From Phaeospirillum sp. (lineage in GTDB: Bacteria > Pseudomonadota > Alphaproteobacteria > Rhodospirillales > Magnetospirillaceae), in NCBI GenBank assembly GCA_030651575.1, contig JAUSFB010000048.1:124001-188000 (forward strand): 64,000 nt of DNA. Reading direction: 5' to 3'. The translations under genes were made by a program, and so were the position numbers. Below, one piece after another: positions 1 through 9,720 of this stretch. Numbering within the stretch: the stretch's first letter is position 1; each line of letters starts with the position of its first letter. Under the pieces are notes generated by a model that did no database searches, had not been told where the DNA came from, and was given only the letters and a program-made list of their open reading frames with translations.

Positions 1-1
1 G

Positions 2-421
2 TTCATCCAGGCGCTTGATGTGGACGACGTCATCGCCCATCTGCTGGTGACCGAAGGGTTCTCCTCGGTCGAGGAAGTGGCCTATGTGCCGCTGGACGAC
101 ATCGCCGGCATCGAAGGCTTCGACGAAACCGTCGCCGAGGAATTGCAGGGCCGCGCCCGTGGCTTCCTGGCCGAGCAGGACGAGCGCTACGACCAGATGC
201 GCAAGGATCTGGGCGTCTCCGACGAAATGGCGGCCCTCGACGGGCTGGCTCCGTCCATGCTGGTGAAGCTGGGCAATAAGGGGGTCAAGACTCTCGACGA
301 CCTCGGCGATCTGGCCGGTGACGAACTGACCGACATCCTCGGCAAGGACGGCTTGACCGAGGACGAGGCCAACGCGGTCATCATGGCGGCCCGCGCCCAT
401 TGGTTCGAGGGTGAGGGCTGA
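2..421 (+). CDS. nusA: Transcription termination/antitermination protein NusA, C-terminal part (5' truncated by window)
   Basis: The reading frame is open from base 2 and runs to the TGA at 419-421, so the gene enters from upstream and only about 139 C-terminal residues are visible. NusA binds RNA polymerase and nascent RNA and modulates pausing, termination and antitermination. What is seen is the acidic repeat region with two helix-hairpin-helix-like units (DIAGIEGFDETVAEELQ, then a second around LDGLAPSMLVKLGNKG), as in alphaproteobacterial NusA. The S1 and KH domains lie outside the window. The next gene (YlxR-like) follows within about 25 bases, the conserved nusA-ylxR-infB order, which makes the identity firm despite the truncation. 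Confidence 0.95.
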   Translation, partial: FIQALDVDDVIAHLLVTEGFSSVEEVAYVPLDDIAGIEGFDETVAEELQGRARGFLAEQDERYDQMRKDLGVSDEMAALDGLAPSMLVKLGNKGVKTLDDLGDLAGDELTDILGKDGLTEDEANAVIMAARAHWFEGEG

Positions 422-444
422 GGAGTTTGAACGGGACGGACGCC

Positions 445-1101
445 ATGGGCGACTCCCCGGATGACTTGGACGGGCCGGGTCTCGACGACGAGGAGCCGGA
501 GGCCGAGGAGACGGGGCCGGAGCGGCGATGCATCGTCACCGGTGTCGTTCGTCCCAAGGCGGAGCTGCTGCGTTTCGGCATCGCGCCGGATGGAACCGTT
601 GTTCCCGACCTGGGTCATGTCCTGCCCGGACGGGGATTCTGGTTGAGCGCCAGCCGGGATGTGGTAAATACGGCCGTGGCAAAAAAGTTGTTCGCCAGGG
701 CCGCGCGCCGTCAAGTCGCCGTGCCGGCCGATCTGGCCGACCGGATCGAGGCCTTGATGGTCCGCCGGTGTCTGGATGCGATCGGTCTGGCGCGCCGCGC
801 CGGGCAGGCCGTGATGGGGTTCGAGAAGGTGTGTGCCGAAGTCCGGTCCGGACGCGCCGCCCTTCTCTTCGCAGCCCGCGACGCAGCCCGTGACGGGCGC
901 GACAAGGTCCGCGCCCTGGGTGCCGGACTGACGGTGATCGATCTCTTCGACGGTGCCGAACTTGGCCCCGTTTTTGGCCGTGACGCGGCCGTGCATGTTT
1001 GTTTGTCCCCGGGCAAGCTGGCCCGCCGCCTGATCGAGGAGACCCGTCAGCTGGCGGGATTCCGAGACGGCAGACCCGGCGAGCCCGCCGGGACGGTGTG
1101 A
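445..1101 (+). CDS. YlxR/RnpM-family RNA-binding protein (DUF448) with L7Ae-like C-terminal domain
   Basis: About 218 residues. After an acidic leader rich in D and E comes the DUF448/YlxR core, with the ERRCIVTG motif and the LPGRGFWL signature of the RNA-binding fold. The C-terminal half (AIGLARRAGQAVMGFEKV onward) looks like an L7Ae/L30e-type RNA-binding domain, a two-domain form common in alphaproteobacteria. It lies between nusA and infB. Gram-positive YlxR (RnpM) modulates RNase P; the role in proteobacteria is less clear. Start choice: a TTG at 427 lies only one base after AGGAG, so the ATG at 445 behind GGGACGGA is preferred. Confidence 0.85.
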   Translation: MGDSPDDLDGPGLDDEEPEAEETGPERRCIVTGVVRPKAELLRFGIAPDGTVVPDLGHVLPGRGFWLSASRDVVNTAVAKKLFARAARRQVAVPADLADRIEALMVRRCLDAIGLARRAGQAVMGFEKVCAEVRSGRAALLFAARDAARDGRDKVRALGAGLTVIDLFDGAELGPVFGRDAAVHVCLSPGKLARRLIEETRQLAGFRDGRPGEPAGTV

Positions 1102-1167
1102 ATTCTATTGGGGTTTTTCGGCGGCATTTCAGCCGCTATTCTGGCCGCGTGAGAGACGAAGTCCTAC

Positions 1168-3762
1168 ATGAGCGATGATTCCAAGGATCAAGAGCGTAAG
1201 ACCCCGCTGAAGCTGTCCCAGCCGGGCAAGCTGGAGCTGAAGAAGACTGTCGAGACCGGTCAGGTCCGTCAGAGCTTCTCCCATGGCCGGTCAAAGGCCG
1301 TGACTGTCGAGGTCCGCAAGAAGCGAACCTTCACCAGTGCCGGCGGCTCCATGCATGAGGTCAAGGACGGCGTTCATTCCGCCGCCGAAGCCGATCTGGC
1401 CGCAGCAGTCGCCAAGGTCGAGGCCGCGGCCCGCGCCGTCAGCGCCCATGACCTGACCAATCACGAGAAAAGCACTCGTGCACGGGTCCTGGCCGACGCC
1501 CAGCGGGCCGAGGAAGAGGCCCGACGCCGCGCCGAAGAAGCCGCCGCCCGCTTCGCCCTTGAAGAGGACGCCCGCCGCCGGACCGAGGAAGAGGCCGCCG
1601 TTCGCGCCGCCGAGGAGGCCGCCCGTCGCGCCGCCGAGCCCGTCGTGGTCGAAGAGCCCGCCCCCGTCGCGGCAGCTGCTCCCGCCGCCGTCGCCCCTGT
1701 CGCCGCCGCTCCCGCCGTCGCCGGCGCCGCTCCCGCCGCGGCCGTTGTCCCGGCTGCCGGGGCCGTGGTGCCCAAGCCGCGTACCGACGAGGAAGACGAA
1801 GAGGAGGAGCGCGCCAAGAAGCGCGCCGCCGCCCACAAACCGGCCCCGGTCAAGCGGACCGAGCCGCGCCGCCGCACCGGCAAGCTGACCATCACCGACG
1901 CCCTGACCGATGACGACCGCTCCGAGCGCGGCCGTTCCCTGGCCGCCGTCAAGCGCGCCCGTGAGCGCGAGCGCCTGAAGCACATGCAAAAGGGCTCGGA
2001 GAAGGTCATTCGCGAGGTCGTCATTCCCGAGACCATCACGGTCCAGGAACTGGCCAACCGCATGGCCGTGCGTGGCGCTGACGTGATCAAGAGCCTGATG
2101 CGCATGGGCGTCATGGCCAATATCAACCAGAACATCGACGCCGACACCGCCGAGCTGGTGGTCGCCGAGTTCGGCCACAACACCAAGCGCGTGTCCGAGG
2201 CCGACGTCCTGGTCGGCCTGGAAGGCGCGGCCGACGCCGACGAGCATCTGATGTCGCGTCCGCCGGTGGTCACCATCATGGGCCATGTGGATCACGGCAA
2301 GACCTCCTTGCTGGACGCGTTGCGCGAGACCGACGTGGTATCGGGCGAGGCTGGCGGTATCACCCAGCACATTGGCGCCTATCAGGTGACCATGAGCACC
2401 GGCGGCAAGATCACCTTCATCGACACCCCCGGTCACGAGGCGTTCACCGCCATGCGGGCTCGTGGCGCCAAGGTGACCGACATCGTCGTGCTGGTGGTCG
2501 CCGCCGATGACGGTATCATGCCGCAGACGGTCGAGGCGATCCGCCACGCCCGCGCGGCGCAGGTGCCGATCATCGTCGCCATCAACAAGATCGACAAGCC
2601 GGGTTCCGACAGCACCAAGGTCCGCCAGGGCCTGTTGCAGCACGAACTGGTGACCGAGGATCTGGGCGGCGACGTGCTCGCCATCGAGGTCTCGGCCAAG
2701 AAGCGCATCAACCTGGAAAAGCTTGAGGAAGCCATCCTCCTCCAGGCCGAAATCCTCGACCTCAAGGCCAATCCCGACCGCGCCGCCCAGGGCGTCGTGA
2801 TCGAGGCCAAGATGGAAAAGGGTCGCGGCTCGGTGGCGACCGTGCTGGTCCAGAAGGGCACCCTGAGGGTGGGCGACGTCTTCGTCGCCGGCGCCGAATG
2901 GGGCCGGGTCCGCGCCCTGGTCGACGATCATGGCAACACCATCAAGGAAGCCGGCCCGTCCAGCCCGGTCGAAGTCCTCGGCTTGCAGGGCACGCCCTCT
3001 GCCGGCGACGATTTCACCACCGTCGAGGATGAGGGCCGCGCCCGCGAAATCGCCAGCTACCGTCAGCGCGTCGACCGCGAGGCCAAGGCCAAGCTGGGTC
3101 AGCGCGGCACGCTGGAGCAGATGTTCACCGACATCAAATCCGGCGTCGCCAAGGAACTGCCCGTGGTTATCAAGGGCGATGTCCAGGGCTCGGTCGAGGC
3201 GATCACCTCGGCGGTCGAGAAGATCGGCAATGACAGCGTCAAGGTTCGGGTTCTGCACGCAGCCGTCGGCGGCGTCAACGAGTCCGACGTGACCCTGGCC
3301 CGCGCCACCGGCGGCCTGATCATCGGCTTCAATGTCCGCGCCAATCCCCAGGCGCGCGAGCTGTCGCGTCGCGACGGCGTCGATATCAACTACTATTCGA
3401 TCATTTACGACGTCACCGACGACCTGAAGAAGATGCTGTCCGGCATGCTGGCGCCGACGCTGCGGGAACGCTTCCTGGGCTACGCCAACATCCGCGAGGT
3501 GTTCAACATCACCAAGCATGGCAAGGTCGCAGGCTGTATGATCACCGAAGGCACCGTCAAGCGCGGCTCCAAGGTGCGCCTGCTGCGTGACGACGTGGTC
3601 ATCCACACTGGCGATCTGGCCCAGCTCAAGCGCTTCAAGGACGACGTCAAGGAAGTGCGCGAAGGCTATGAGTGCGGCATGTCCTTCACCAATTACGAAG
3701 ACATTCGTGCCGGCGACGTCATCGAGTGCTTCGAGATCGAGGAGGTGGCGGGCGTCCTGTAA
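1168..3762 (+). CDS. infB: Translation initiation factor IF-2
   Basis: 864 residues, usual length for an alphaproteobacterial IF-2. This GTPase places initiator fMet-tRNA on the 30S subunit and promotes subunit joining. The N-terminal third is charged and low complexity (Ala/Glu/Arg coiled stretch near residues 110-155, then an Ala/Pro/Val linker to about 205). The IF2_N domain follows ([12 protein letters not shown], about 292), then the GTPase domain with G1 GHVDHGKT near residue 372, DTPGHEAF and NKID, and domains II to IV. It follows the ylxR-like gene by 66 bases and precedes rbfA by 42. The repetitive linker also creates long antisense open frames that are not genes. Confidence 0.98.
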   Translation: MSDDSKDQERKTPLKLSQPGKLELKKTVETGQVRQSFSHGRSKAVTVEVRKKRTFTSAGGSMHEVKDGVHSAAEADLAAAVAKVEAAARAVSAHDLTNHEKSTRARVLADAQRAEEEARRRAEEAAARFALEEDARRRTEEEAAVRAAEEAARRAAEPVVVEEPAPVAAAAPAAVAPVAAAPAVAGAAPAAAVVPAAGAVVPKPRTDEEDEEEERAKKRAAAHKPAPVKRTEPRRRTGKLTITDALTDDDRSERGRSLAAVKRARERERLKHMQKGSEKVIREVVIPETITVQELANRMAVRGADVIKSLMRMGVMANINQNIDADTAELVVAEFGHNTKRVSEADVLVGLEGAADADEHLMSRPPVVTIMGHVDHGKTSLLDALRETDVVSGEAGGITQHIGAYQVTMSTGGKITFIDTPGHEAFTAMRARGAKVTDIVVLVVAADDGIMPQTVEAIRHARAAQVPIIVAINKIDKPGSDSTKVRQGLLQHELVTEDLGGDVLAIEVSAKKRINLEKLEEAILLQAEILDLKANPDRAAQGVVIEAKMEKGRGSVATVLVQKGTLRVGDVFVAGAEWGRVRALVDDHGNTIKEAGPSSPVEVLGLQGTPSAGDDFTTVEDEGRAREIASYRQRVDREAKAKLGQRGTLEQMFTDIKSGVAKELPVVIKGDVQGSVEAITSAVEKIGNDSVKVRVLHAAVGGVNESDVTLARATGGLIIGFNVRANPQARELSRRDGVDINYYSIIYDVTDDLKKMLSGMLAPTLRERFLGYANIREVFNITKHGKVAGCMITEGTVKRGSKVRLLRDDVVIHTGDLAQLKRFKDDVKEVREGYECGMSFTNYEDIRAGDVIECFEIEEVAGVL

Positions 3763-3804
3763 GGGACGATCCGCGCCGTTCTTCGGCCAACCTCGGAGGA
3801 AGTC

Positions 3805-4230
3805 ATGCCCAGAGGGAACAAGCCCCCGACTCAGCGTCAGCTGAGGGTCGGCGAGGAACTGCGCCACGCCATCGCTAATGTGATCGAGCGCGGCGAGTTC
3901 CGCGACCCCGATCTGCAAGGCCGCCTGATCACCGTGACCGAGGTCCGTGTCGGCCCCGACCTACGCAACGCCACCGTGTTCGTGGTGCCGCTGGGCGGCG
4001 GCGACATCGCGCCGATCCTGGCGGGATTGAAGCGGGCCAAGGCCTTCCTGCGCCATGAGATCAGCCGCGCCGTGCAATTGCGCGCCGTGCCCGACCTGTA
4101 CTTCCAGTCCGACGCCACCTTCGATGAGGCCAGCCGCATCGACGCCCTGCTGCGCAGCCCCGAAGTCCGCCGCGACATCGAGGCCCAGGCCGCGGACGAA
4201 TTTCCCTCCGACGCCGAGGACGGCGCGTAG
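3805..4230 (+). CDS. rbfA: 30S ribosome-binding factor RbfA
   Basis: 141 residues. RbfA is a single KH-fold protein that binds immature 30S subunits and assists 16S rRNA 5' end maturation and cold adaptation. The typical start (RQLRVGEELRHAIANVI) and the ITVTEVRVGPDLRNATVFV core are present. The C-terminal tail is acidic. The ATG at 3805 is preceded by GGAGGA at 3795-3800. It lies between infB and truB, a classical position. Confidence 0.96.
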   Translation: MPRGNKPPTQRQLRVGEELRHAIANVIERGEFRDPDLQGRLITVTEVRVGPDLRNATVFVVPLGGGDIAPILAGLKRAKAFLRHEISRAVQLRAVPDLYFQSDATFDEASRIDALLRSPEVRRDIEAQAADEFPSDAEDGA

Positions 4231-4259
4231 GGGCGGCTCACTCAATCGAAGGCGCTCCC

Positions 4260-5222
4260 ATGGCCCGTAAGCGGAAAGGCACTCCCATCCACGGCTGGCT
4301 GGCCATCGACAAGCCGCTGGGGCTCAGTTCGGCCCAGGTGGTCGGCAAGGTGCGGGGCATCCTGGGCGCGGCCAAGGTCGGGCATGGCGGCACGCTCGAC
4401 CCGCTGGCCACCGGGGTGCTGCCCATCGCCTTGGGCGAGGCGACCAAGACGGTGTCCTATGTGATGGACGGGGCCAAGACCTATCGCTGGCGCGTCCGCT
4501 GGGGCGAGGCCACCACCACCGACGATCGTGAAGGCACGGTGGTGGAGACCTCCGACATCCGTCCCGACCGCGCCGCCATCGAGGCGGCCCTGACCGGCTT
4601 CATGGGCGAGATCGAGCAGGTGCCGCCGGCCTTTTCGGCGATCAAGGTCGACGGTGAACGCGCCTATGACCTGGCCCGCGCCGGCGAGACGGTCACGTTG
4701 AAGTCCCGTATCGTCCGCATCGACGGCTTCACCCTGCTGGACATGCCCGATTCCGACCACGCCGATTTCGAGACGGTGTCCGGCAAGGGTACCTATATCC
4801 GCTCGCTGGCCCGCGATCTGGCCCACACCCTGGGCACGGTCGGCCATGTGGTGGTGTTGCGGCGCACCGCCTGCGGCCCGTTTCGCGAGCAAGACGCGAT
4901 TTCCCTTGAATCTCTGCGAGAGCTGGGGCAAGGTCCCGGCCCTCGGGCCTATTTGCTGCCCGTCGAGACCGCGCTGGACGACATCCCGGCCCTGGCCCTG
5001 ACGGAAGCGGAGGCCCGCCGCCTCCAAAACGGCGGCCCCGTGTCTTTGTTGCACGTGGCTTCCCGGTTTCCGCAGGCCAAGTTCGAGCAAGGCAGTGTAT
5101 GCCGGGCCATGGACGGTAAGCGGATGGTGGCGTTGGCCCGTATCGAAGGCGGCGAAATCCGCGCGGTGCGTGTGCTGAACCTCACAAACGATGAAGGAGT
5201 ATACGATGTCGATCACGCCTGA
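4260..5222 (+). CDS. truB: tRNA pseudouridine(55) synthase TruB
   Basis: 320 residues. TruB isomerises U55 in the T loop of tRNAs. The N terminus [17 protein letters not shown] and the catalytic motif [15 protein letters not shown] (catalytic Asp in TLD) are visible, as are [11 protein letters not shown] and the C-terminal PUA-like extension. It starts 29 bases after rbfA, and its last 17 bases overlap the start of rpsO, so truB and rpsO are probably translationally coupled. Confidence 0.97.
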   Translation: MARKRKGTPIHGWLAIDKPLGLSSAQVVGKVRGILGAAKVGHGGTLDPLATGVLPIALGEATKTVSYVMDGAKTYRWRVRWGEATTTDDREGTVVETSDIRPDRAAIEAALTGFMGEIEQVPPAFSAIKVDGERAYDLARAGETVTLKSRIVRIDGFTLLDMPDSDHADFETVSGKGTYIRSLARDLAHTLGTVGHVVVLRRTACGPFREQDAISLESLRELGQGPGPRAYLLPVETALDDIPALALTEAEARRLQNGGPVSLLHVASRFPQAKFEQGSVCRAMDGKRMVALARIEGGEIRAVRVLNLTNDEGVYDVDHA

Positions 5223-5475
5223 ACGTACCCAGGAACTGGTGAAAGAATTCTCGACCAAGGAAAACGATACCGGTTCGCCGGAAGTCCAGGTCGCCATTCT
5301 GTCGGAGCGTATTCGGAACCTCACCGAGCACATGAAAGAGCACAAGAAGGATTTCCATTCGCGTCGCGGCCTGCTGATCATGGTCGGCCAGCGTCGTCGC
5401 ATGCTGGACTACATGAAGGGCAAGGACCCGAAGCGCTACGAGGGGCTTATTGCCCGCCTCGGCCTCCGCAAGTAA
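5206..5475 (+). CDS. rpsO: 30S ribosomal protein S15
   Basis: 89 residues, the normal S15 length. The protein binds the central domain of 16S rRNA early in 30S assembly. The start [12 protein letters not shown] at 5206 is chosen over an in-frame ATG at 5191 because AAGGAG (about 5194-5199) sits 6 bases before it and other S15 proteins begin here. The core ([35 protein letters not shown]) is well conserved. The start lies inside the end of truB; pnp follows after about 200 bases of structured leader, as in most proteobacteria. Confidence 0.97.
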   Translation: MSITPERTQELVKEFSTKENDTGSPEVQVAILSERIRNLTEHMKEHKKDFHSRRGLLIMVGQRRRMLDYMKGKDPKRYEGLIARLGLRK

Positions 5476-5520
5476 GCGGGGCGTGAATCTTGCGACGGGG
5501 GCGCGGCCAATGACGCCGTC

Positions 5521-5651
5521 CGCCCGGCGCTTGATGGGCTTTGCAAGAAAACGGCCGGACGTCGGCCTGGACGGTGCCCGCGTGGGGATGGCTTCACGCG
5601 GGTTGCCGCATTTGTGATTTATGACGTCGGGACCGCCCGCAATCCGGCGGT
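5521..5651 (+). promoter_or_regulatory. Structured rpsO-pnp intergenic leader with three hairpins
   Basis: The 203-base gap between rpsO and pnp contains three inverted repeats: GGCCG 5553-5557 with CGGCC 5563-5567; CCCGCGTG 5577-5584 with CACGCGGG 5595-5602; and ACCGCC 5632-5637 with GGCGGT 5646-5651. In enterobacteria the pnp leader folds into a hairpin cut by RNase III, after which PNPase represses its own mRNA; the same arrangement is inferred here. The middle stem is followed by a T-poor tail, so it is not a clear terminator. At 5521-5534 there is also a 14-base match to the repeat described at 32267-32370. Confidence 0.5.
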
Positions 5652-5678
5652 GGTCCTAAGGAAAAGGATTTGTCTGTA

Positions 5679-7835
5679 ATGTCGATGTTCAACGTATTCC
5701 GCAAGGAAATCACCTGGGGCGGCCGCAAGCTGGTTCTGGAAACCGGCAAGGTCGCCCGTCAGGCCGATGGCGCCGTGATGGCCACCTATGGCGACACCAC
5801 CGTGCTGTGCACCGTGGTCGGCGTCAAGAGCCAGCGCCCCGGAATCGACTTCTTCCCGCTGACCGTGAACTACCAGGAAAAGGCGTTCGCCGCCGGCAAG
5901 ATCCCTGGTGGCTTCTTCAAGCGCGAAGGCCGTCCGTCCGAGAAGGAGACCCTGGTCTCCCGCCTGATCGACCGCCCGATCCGCCCGCTGTTCGCCGATG
6001 GCTTCCGTAACGAAGTCCAGGTGGTCTGCACCGTGCTGAGCCACGATCTCGAAAACGACCCCGACATCGTCGCCCTGGTCGGCACCTCCGCCGCCCTGAC
6101 CCTGTCCGGCCTGCCCTTCATGGGTCCGGTGGGTGCGGCTCGCGTCGGTTACGTCAACGGCGCCTATGTCTTGAACCCGCTGGTCGCCGACATCAAGGGC
6201 AGCGACCTCGATCTGGTCGTCGCCGGCACCGTCGAAGGCGTGCTGATGGTCGAGTCCGAGGCGCGTCAGCTGTCGGAAGAAGTCATGCTGGGCGCCGTGA
6301 CCTTTGGTCACCAGTCGTTCCAGCCGGTCATCCAGGCCATCATCGAACTGGCCGAGATGTGCGCCAAGGAACCCTGGAGTCTTCCCGAGGCCCCGGCCGA
6401 GGTCGCCGTGGTCCGCGCCAAGCTCGTCGACGCAGGCATCCCCGCCGCGCTGGCCGAGGCCTATAAGATCGTCAAGAAGCAGGACCGCTATGTCGCCGTC
6501 GGCGACATCAAGAAGAAGGCGCTGGCGACCCTGACCGAGGCGGCCGAGCTGGCCGTCGCTCCCGGCATCCTCAAGGGCCTGGAATCCGACGTCGTGCGCG
6601 GCAACATCCTGAAGACCGGCGTTCGCATCGACGGCCGCGACACCAAGACGGTTCGCGCCATCGAGGTCACCGCCGGCCTGCTGCCCCGCGCCCATGGCTC
6701 CGCCCTGTTCACCCGTGGCGAGACCCAGGCCATGGTGGTCGCCACCCTCGGCACCGGCCAGGACGAGCAGATCATCGACCAGCTGGCGGGCGAGTACCGC
6801 GAGCACTTCATGCTGCATTACAACTTCCCTCCCTACTCGGTGGGTGAAGCCGGCCGCATGGGTTCGCCCGGCCGTCGCGAGATCGGTCATGGCAAGCTGG
6901 CTTGGCGCGCCATCCGTCCCTGTCTGCCGGACAAGGCGTCGTTCCCCTACACCATCCGCATCGTCTCCGAGATCACCGAGTCCAACGGCTCGTCCTCGAT
7001 GGCGTCCGTGTGCGGCGCCTCGCTGGCCATGATGGACGCCGGTGTGCCCCTGCCCAAGCCGGTGGCGGGCATCGCCATGGGCCTGATCAAGGAAGGCGGC
7101 GACTTCGCGGTTCTGTCCGACATCCTGGGCGACGAGGATCACCTCGGCGACATGGACTTCAAGGTGGCCGGCACCGTCGATGGCGTCACCGCGCTCCAGA
7201 TGGACATCAAGATCACCTCGATCACCGAGGAGATCATGAAGATCGCCCTGAATCAGGCCAAGGATGGCCGTATTCATATCCTGGGCGAGATGAACAAGGG
7301 TCTCGACCATGCCCGTGACTCGGTGTCGGGCAACGCGCCCCGCATCACCACCATGAGCATCCCCAAGGAAAAGATCCGTGAAGTGATCGGCACCGGCGGC
7401 AAGGTCATCCGCGAGATCTGCGAGCAGACCGGCGCCAAGATCGACATCGACGACGACGGCACCATCAAGGTCGCCTCGGTGGACAGCGATGCCGCCCAGC
7501 GCGCCATCGACTGGATCCGCGGCATCGTCGCCGAGCCGGAGCTGGGCGTGGTCTATAACGGCAAGGTCGTGAAGGTCGTCGATTTCGGCGCTTTCGTGAA
7601 CTTCCTGGGCTCACGCGATGGTCTGGTCCACATCTCCGAACTGTCGCGCGAGCGGGTGGCCAAGGTCGCCGATGTGCTCAAGCAAGGCGATGCGGTCAAG
7701 GTCAAGGTTCTGGGCTTCGACGATCGCGGCAAGGTGAAGCTGTCCATGAAGCAGGTGGATCAGGCCACCGGCGAGGACATCTCCGCCCAGCTCGACGCCG
7801 AGAAGTCCGAGCGCAAGCGTCACCACGAAGACTAA
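5679..7835 (+). CDS. pnp: Polyribonucleotide nucleotidyltransferase (PNPase)
   Basis: About 718 residues. PNPase is a trimeric phosphorolytic 3'-5' exoribonuclease and a degradosome component. Two RNase PH-like domains are visible (first with [17 protein letters not shown], second with [15 protein letters not shown] and FPPYSVGE), then a KH domain ([15 protein letters not shown]) and a C-terminal S1 domain ([20 protein letters not shown]). The ATG at 5679 is preferred over TTG 5670 because of the AAGGAAAAGG ribosome binding site; an ATG two codons later is also possible. The gene ends just before a strong terminator. Confidence 0.97.
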   Translation: MSMFNVFRKEITWGGRKLVLETGKVARQADGAVMATYGDTTVLCTVVGVKSQRPGIDFFPLTVNYQEKAFAAGKIPGGFFKREGRPSEKETLVSRLIDRPIRPLFADGFRNEVQVVCTVLSHDLENDPDIVALVGTSAALTLSGLPFMGPVGAARVGYVNGAYVLNPLVADIKGSDLDLVVAGTVEGVLMVESEARQLSEEVMLGAVTFGHQSFQPVIQAIIELAEMCAKEPWSLPEAPAEVAVVRAKLVDAGIPAALAEAYKIVKKQDRYVAVGDIKKKALATLTEAAELAVAPGILKGLESDVVRGNILKTGVRIDGRDTKTVRAIEVTAGLLPRAHGSALFTRGETQAMVVATLGTGQDEQIIDQLAGEYREHFMLHYNFPPYSVGEAGRMGSPGRREIGHGKLAWRAIRPCLPDKASFPYTIRIVSEITESNGSSSMASVCGASLAMMDAGVPLPKPVAGIAMGLIKEGGDFAVLSDILGDEDHLGDMDFKVAGTVDGVTALQMDIKITSITEEIMKIALNQAKDGRIHILGEMNKGLDHARDSVSGNAPRITTMSIPKEKIREVIGTGGKVIREICEQTGAKIDIDDDGTIKVASVDSDAAQRAIDWIRGIVAEPELGVVYNGKVVKVVDFGAFVNFLGSRDGLVHISELSRERVAKVADVLKQGDAVKVKVLGFDDRGKVKLSMKQVDQATGEDISAQLDAEKSERKRHHED

Positions 7836-7867
7836 GCCTTCGGGTTCGGTCCGACGGGTAAGGATCG

Positions 7868-7900
7868 GCGCGGCCTCGCGAGAGGCCGCGCTTTTTCTTT
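7868..7900 (+). terminator. Rho-independent terminator after pnp
   Basis: Perfect 10-bp stem GCGCGGCCTC (7868-7877) and GAGGCCGCGC (7882-7891) with a GCGA tetraloop, directly followed by CTTTTTCTTTT. It closes the nusA-pnp operon 32 bases after the pnp stop codon. Confidence 0.93.
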
Positions 7901-7939
7901 TGGGCCGCCCCCCCATATCAAGGAAAACAGGAGGCCGGC

Positions 7940-8335
<396 letters not shown>

Positions 8336-8390
8336 GGAGCGCCGCCCCCCGAGCGACAGGCCCTTTCCCGCGATCCGGTTCCGGAGAGTC

Positions 8391-8436
8391 TTGACAGGTT
8401 GGCACGGGATGGTATTTATTGAGAATGCGTCGCATT
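8391..8436 (+). promoter_or_regulatory. Promoter with Fur-box-like palindrome upstream of the DUF2325 gene
   Basis: TTGACA at 8391-8396 is a perfect -35 element; TTTATT (8415-8420, 18-base spacer) or TATTTA (8413-8418, 16-base spacer) can act as -10. Immediately downstream lies AATGCG-T-CGCATT (8424-8436), a perfect 13-base inverted repeat within TTGAGAATGCGTCGCATT. This closely resembles Fur operators of the TTGAGAATGATTCGCATT type. Its position over the predicted transcription start suggests repression. Assignment to Fur rather than Irr or another regulator is inference. Confidence 0.5.
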
Positions 8437-8490
8437 TACACTCTATATCGTCTGACGCTCCATTCTCTTTCGCCGCAGGACCATCCCGCC

Positions 8491-9705
8491 ATGTGCGATC
8501 AATGTCTCCATCCGACGTCTGCCGCCGCCATTCCCCGCCGTCGCACCAAGCTGTGGGAGATCGACGGTCAGTGGCACTGCACCATCATCGGCACCTGCCT
8601 GACCCTGGGAGAGTTGAAGGCGACCGCCACCAGGCTCGGGGTGCAACTGCACTCGGCCAAGCCGAGCGACCACGAGGTCCACACCGCCATGATCCTGTTG
8701 GTCAAGCGCGAACGGGTCGTGGGCAAGGCGGTGAACAAGCTGCTGGATCGCAAGCACGGCCCCATGGTCCGGCGGTTCGACAAGGTCGAGGGTGAGGATG
8801 CCCTGACGATGCTGTGGCAGGAAATGCTGGCCAAGGGAGAGGTCGCCGCCGCTTGCTGGGCGGTGCTGTCGCATCCCGACGCCACCGACGCCCTGCGCAA
8901 TCTGGTCTTCGGCGATATTCACATGCTGTCGCATCAGGTTGGGGCGGCCAGCCGGGCCGATCTGCGCCGGGTTCATGCCCTGGAGCGGGAAAAGGCCGAA
9001 TTGGAGGCCCGAATCGCCCGCCAGCAAGGACGGTTGAGAGGCGAAGTTTCCAGGCGCAACACCGTGATCCGAGAATTGCGGCAAAGACTGGATTGCGAGA
9101 TCGCCGAGACCCGCCGGCTTGCCTTCGCCGCCCAGCCGGCCGAGGAAATGGAGCGCCTGCGCCGGGCGGTCCTCGACTTTCAGAGCGACCTGAAGAACGA
9201 GCTGGCATTGCGCCGGACGGCGGAAGGCGAGGCGCGCCAGGCCATGATGGTCATGCGCGATCTTGACCTGCGGCTGGCCCAGGCACTTCAGGATAATAAC
9301 GAGCTAAAGGGTGATCTTGCCGCCTCGGAAGGACGGCTGGCGGCCTTTCTCGGCAGCCAGGACGGAGTGGGGGGATGCTCGGCCGAATGCGCCAGTCTCG
9401 ATCTGTGCGGTCGCTGCATCCTGTTCGTCGGTGGCCGCAGCCAGCATCTCCCCCATTTCCGGCGGCTGGTGGAGGAGTGCAACGGCACCTTCACCCATCA
9501 TGACGGTGGGTTCGAAGAAAGCATAACCAAGCTGCACGGATTGTTCGGTCGCGCCGACGCCGTGATGTTTCCGGTCGACTGCGTCAGCCACTCGGCCCAT
9601 GACGAGGTCAAGCGGCTGTGCCGCCGTTGGGAAAAACCCTTTGTTCCGATCCGTCATTCGGGAATGGGGGCCTTCATCCGCGCCCTGGCCAGCGTCGCCG
9701 AGTAA
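8491..9705 (+). CDS. DUF2325 domain-containing protein with coiled coil
   Basis: About 404 residues from ATG 8491. The N terminus has a Cys motif (MCDQCLHP) and a globular part. The middle (about residues 155-290) is a charged coiled coil (VHALEREKAELEARIARQQ and following). The C-terminal DUF2325 domain reads CILFVGGRSQHLPHFRRLVEE, then HHDGGFEES, and ends with VPIRHSGMGAFIRAL. The C-terminal domain function is not established. The promoter carries a Fur-like palindrome, and the gene converges on the fez-like operon with only 15 bases between, so an iron- or redox-related role is inferred from context. An upstream in-frame ATG at 8419 would lie inside the operator and is rejected. Confidence 0.8.
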   Translation: MCDQCLHPTSAAAIPRRRTKLWEIDGQWHCTIIGTCLTLGELKATATRLGVQLHSAKPSDHEVHTAMILLVKRERVVGKAVNKLLDRKHGPMVRRFDKVEGEDALTMLWQEMLAKGEVAAACWAVLSHPDATDALRNLVFGDIHMLSHQVGAASRADLRRVHALEREKAELEARIARQQGRLRGEVSRRNTVIRELRQRLDCEIAETRRLAFAAQPAEEMERLRRAVLDFQSDLKNELALRRTAEGEARQAMMVMRDLDLRLAQALQDNNELKGDLAASEGRLAAFLGSQDGVGGCSAECASLDLCGRCILFVGGRSQHLPHFRRLVEECNGTFTHHDGGFEESITKLHGLFGRADAVMFPVDCVSHSAHDEVKRLCRRWEKPFVPIRHSGMGAFIRALASVAE

Positions 9706-9720
9706 TAATCGGGGACGGGT

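Noticed and set aside
1291-3918. Very long open frame antisense to infB (about 875 codons)
   Set aside because: High GC and the codon bias of infB leave the opposite frame open; the composition (His, Asp, Gly, Leu) is that of a shadow frame, with no start signal or known domain.
5619-7310. Long antisense open frame in pnp
   Set aside because: Shadow of pnp; sequence is low complexity with no homology pattern.
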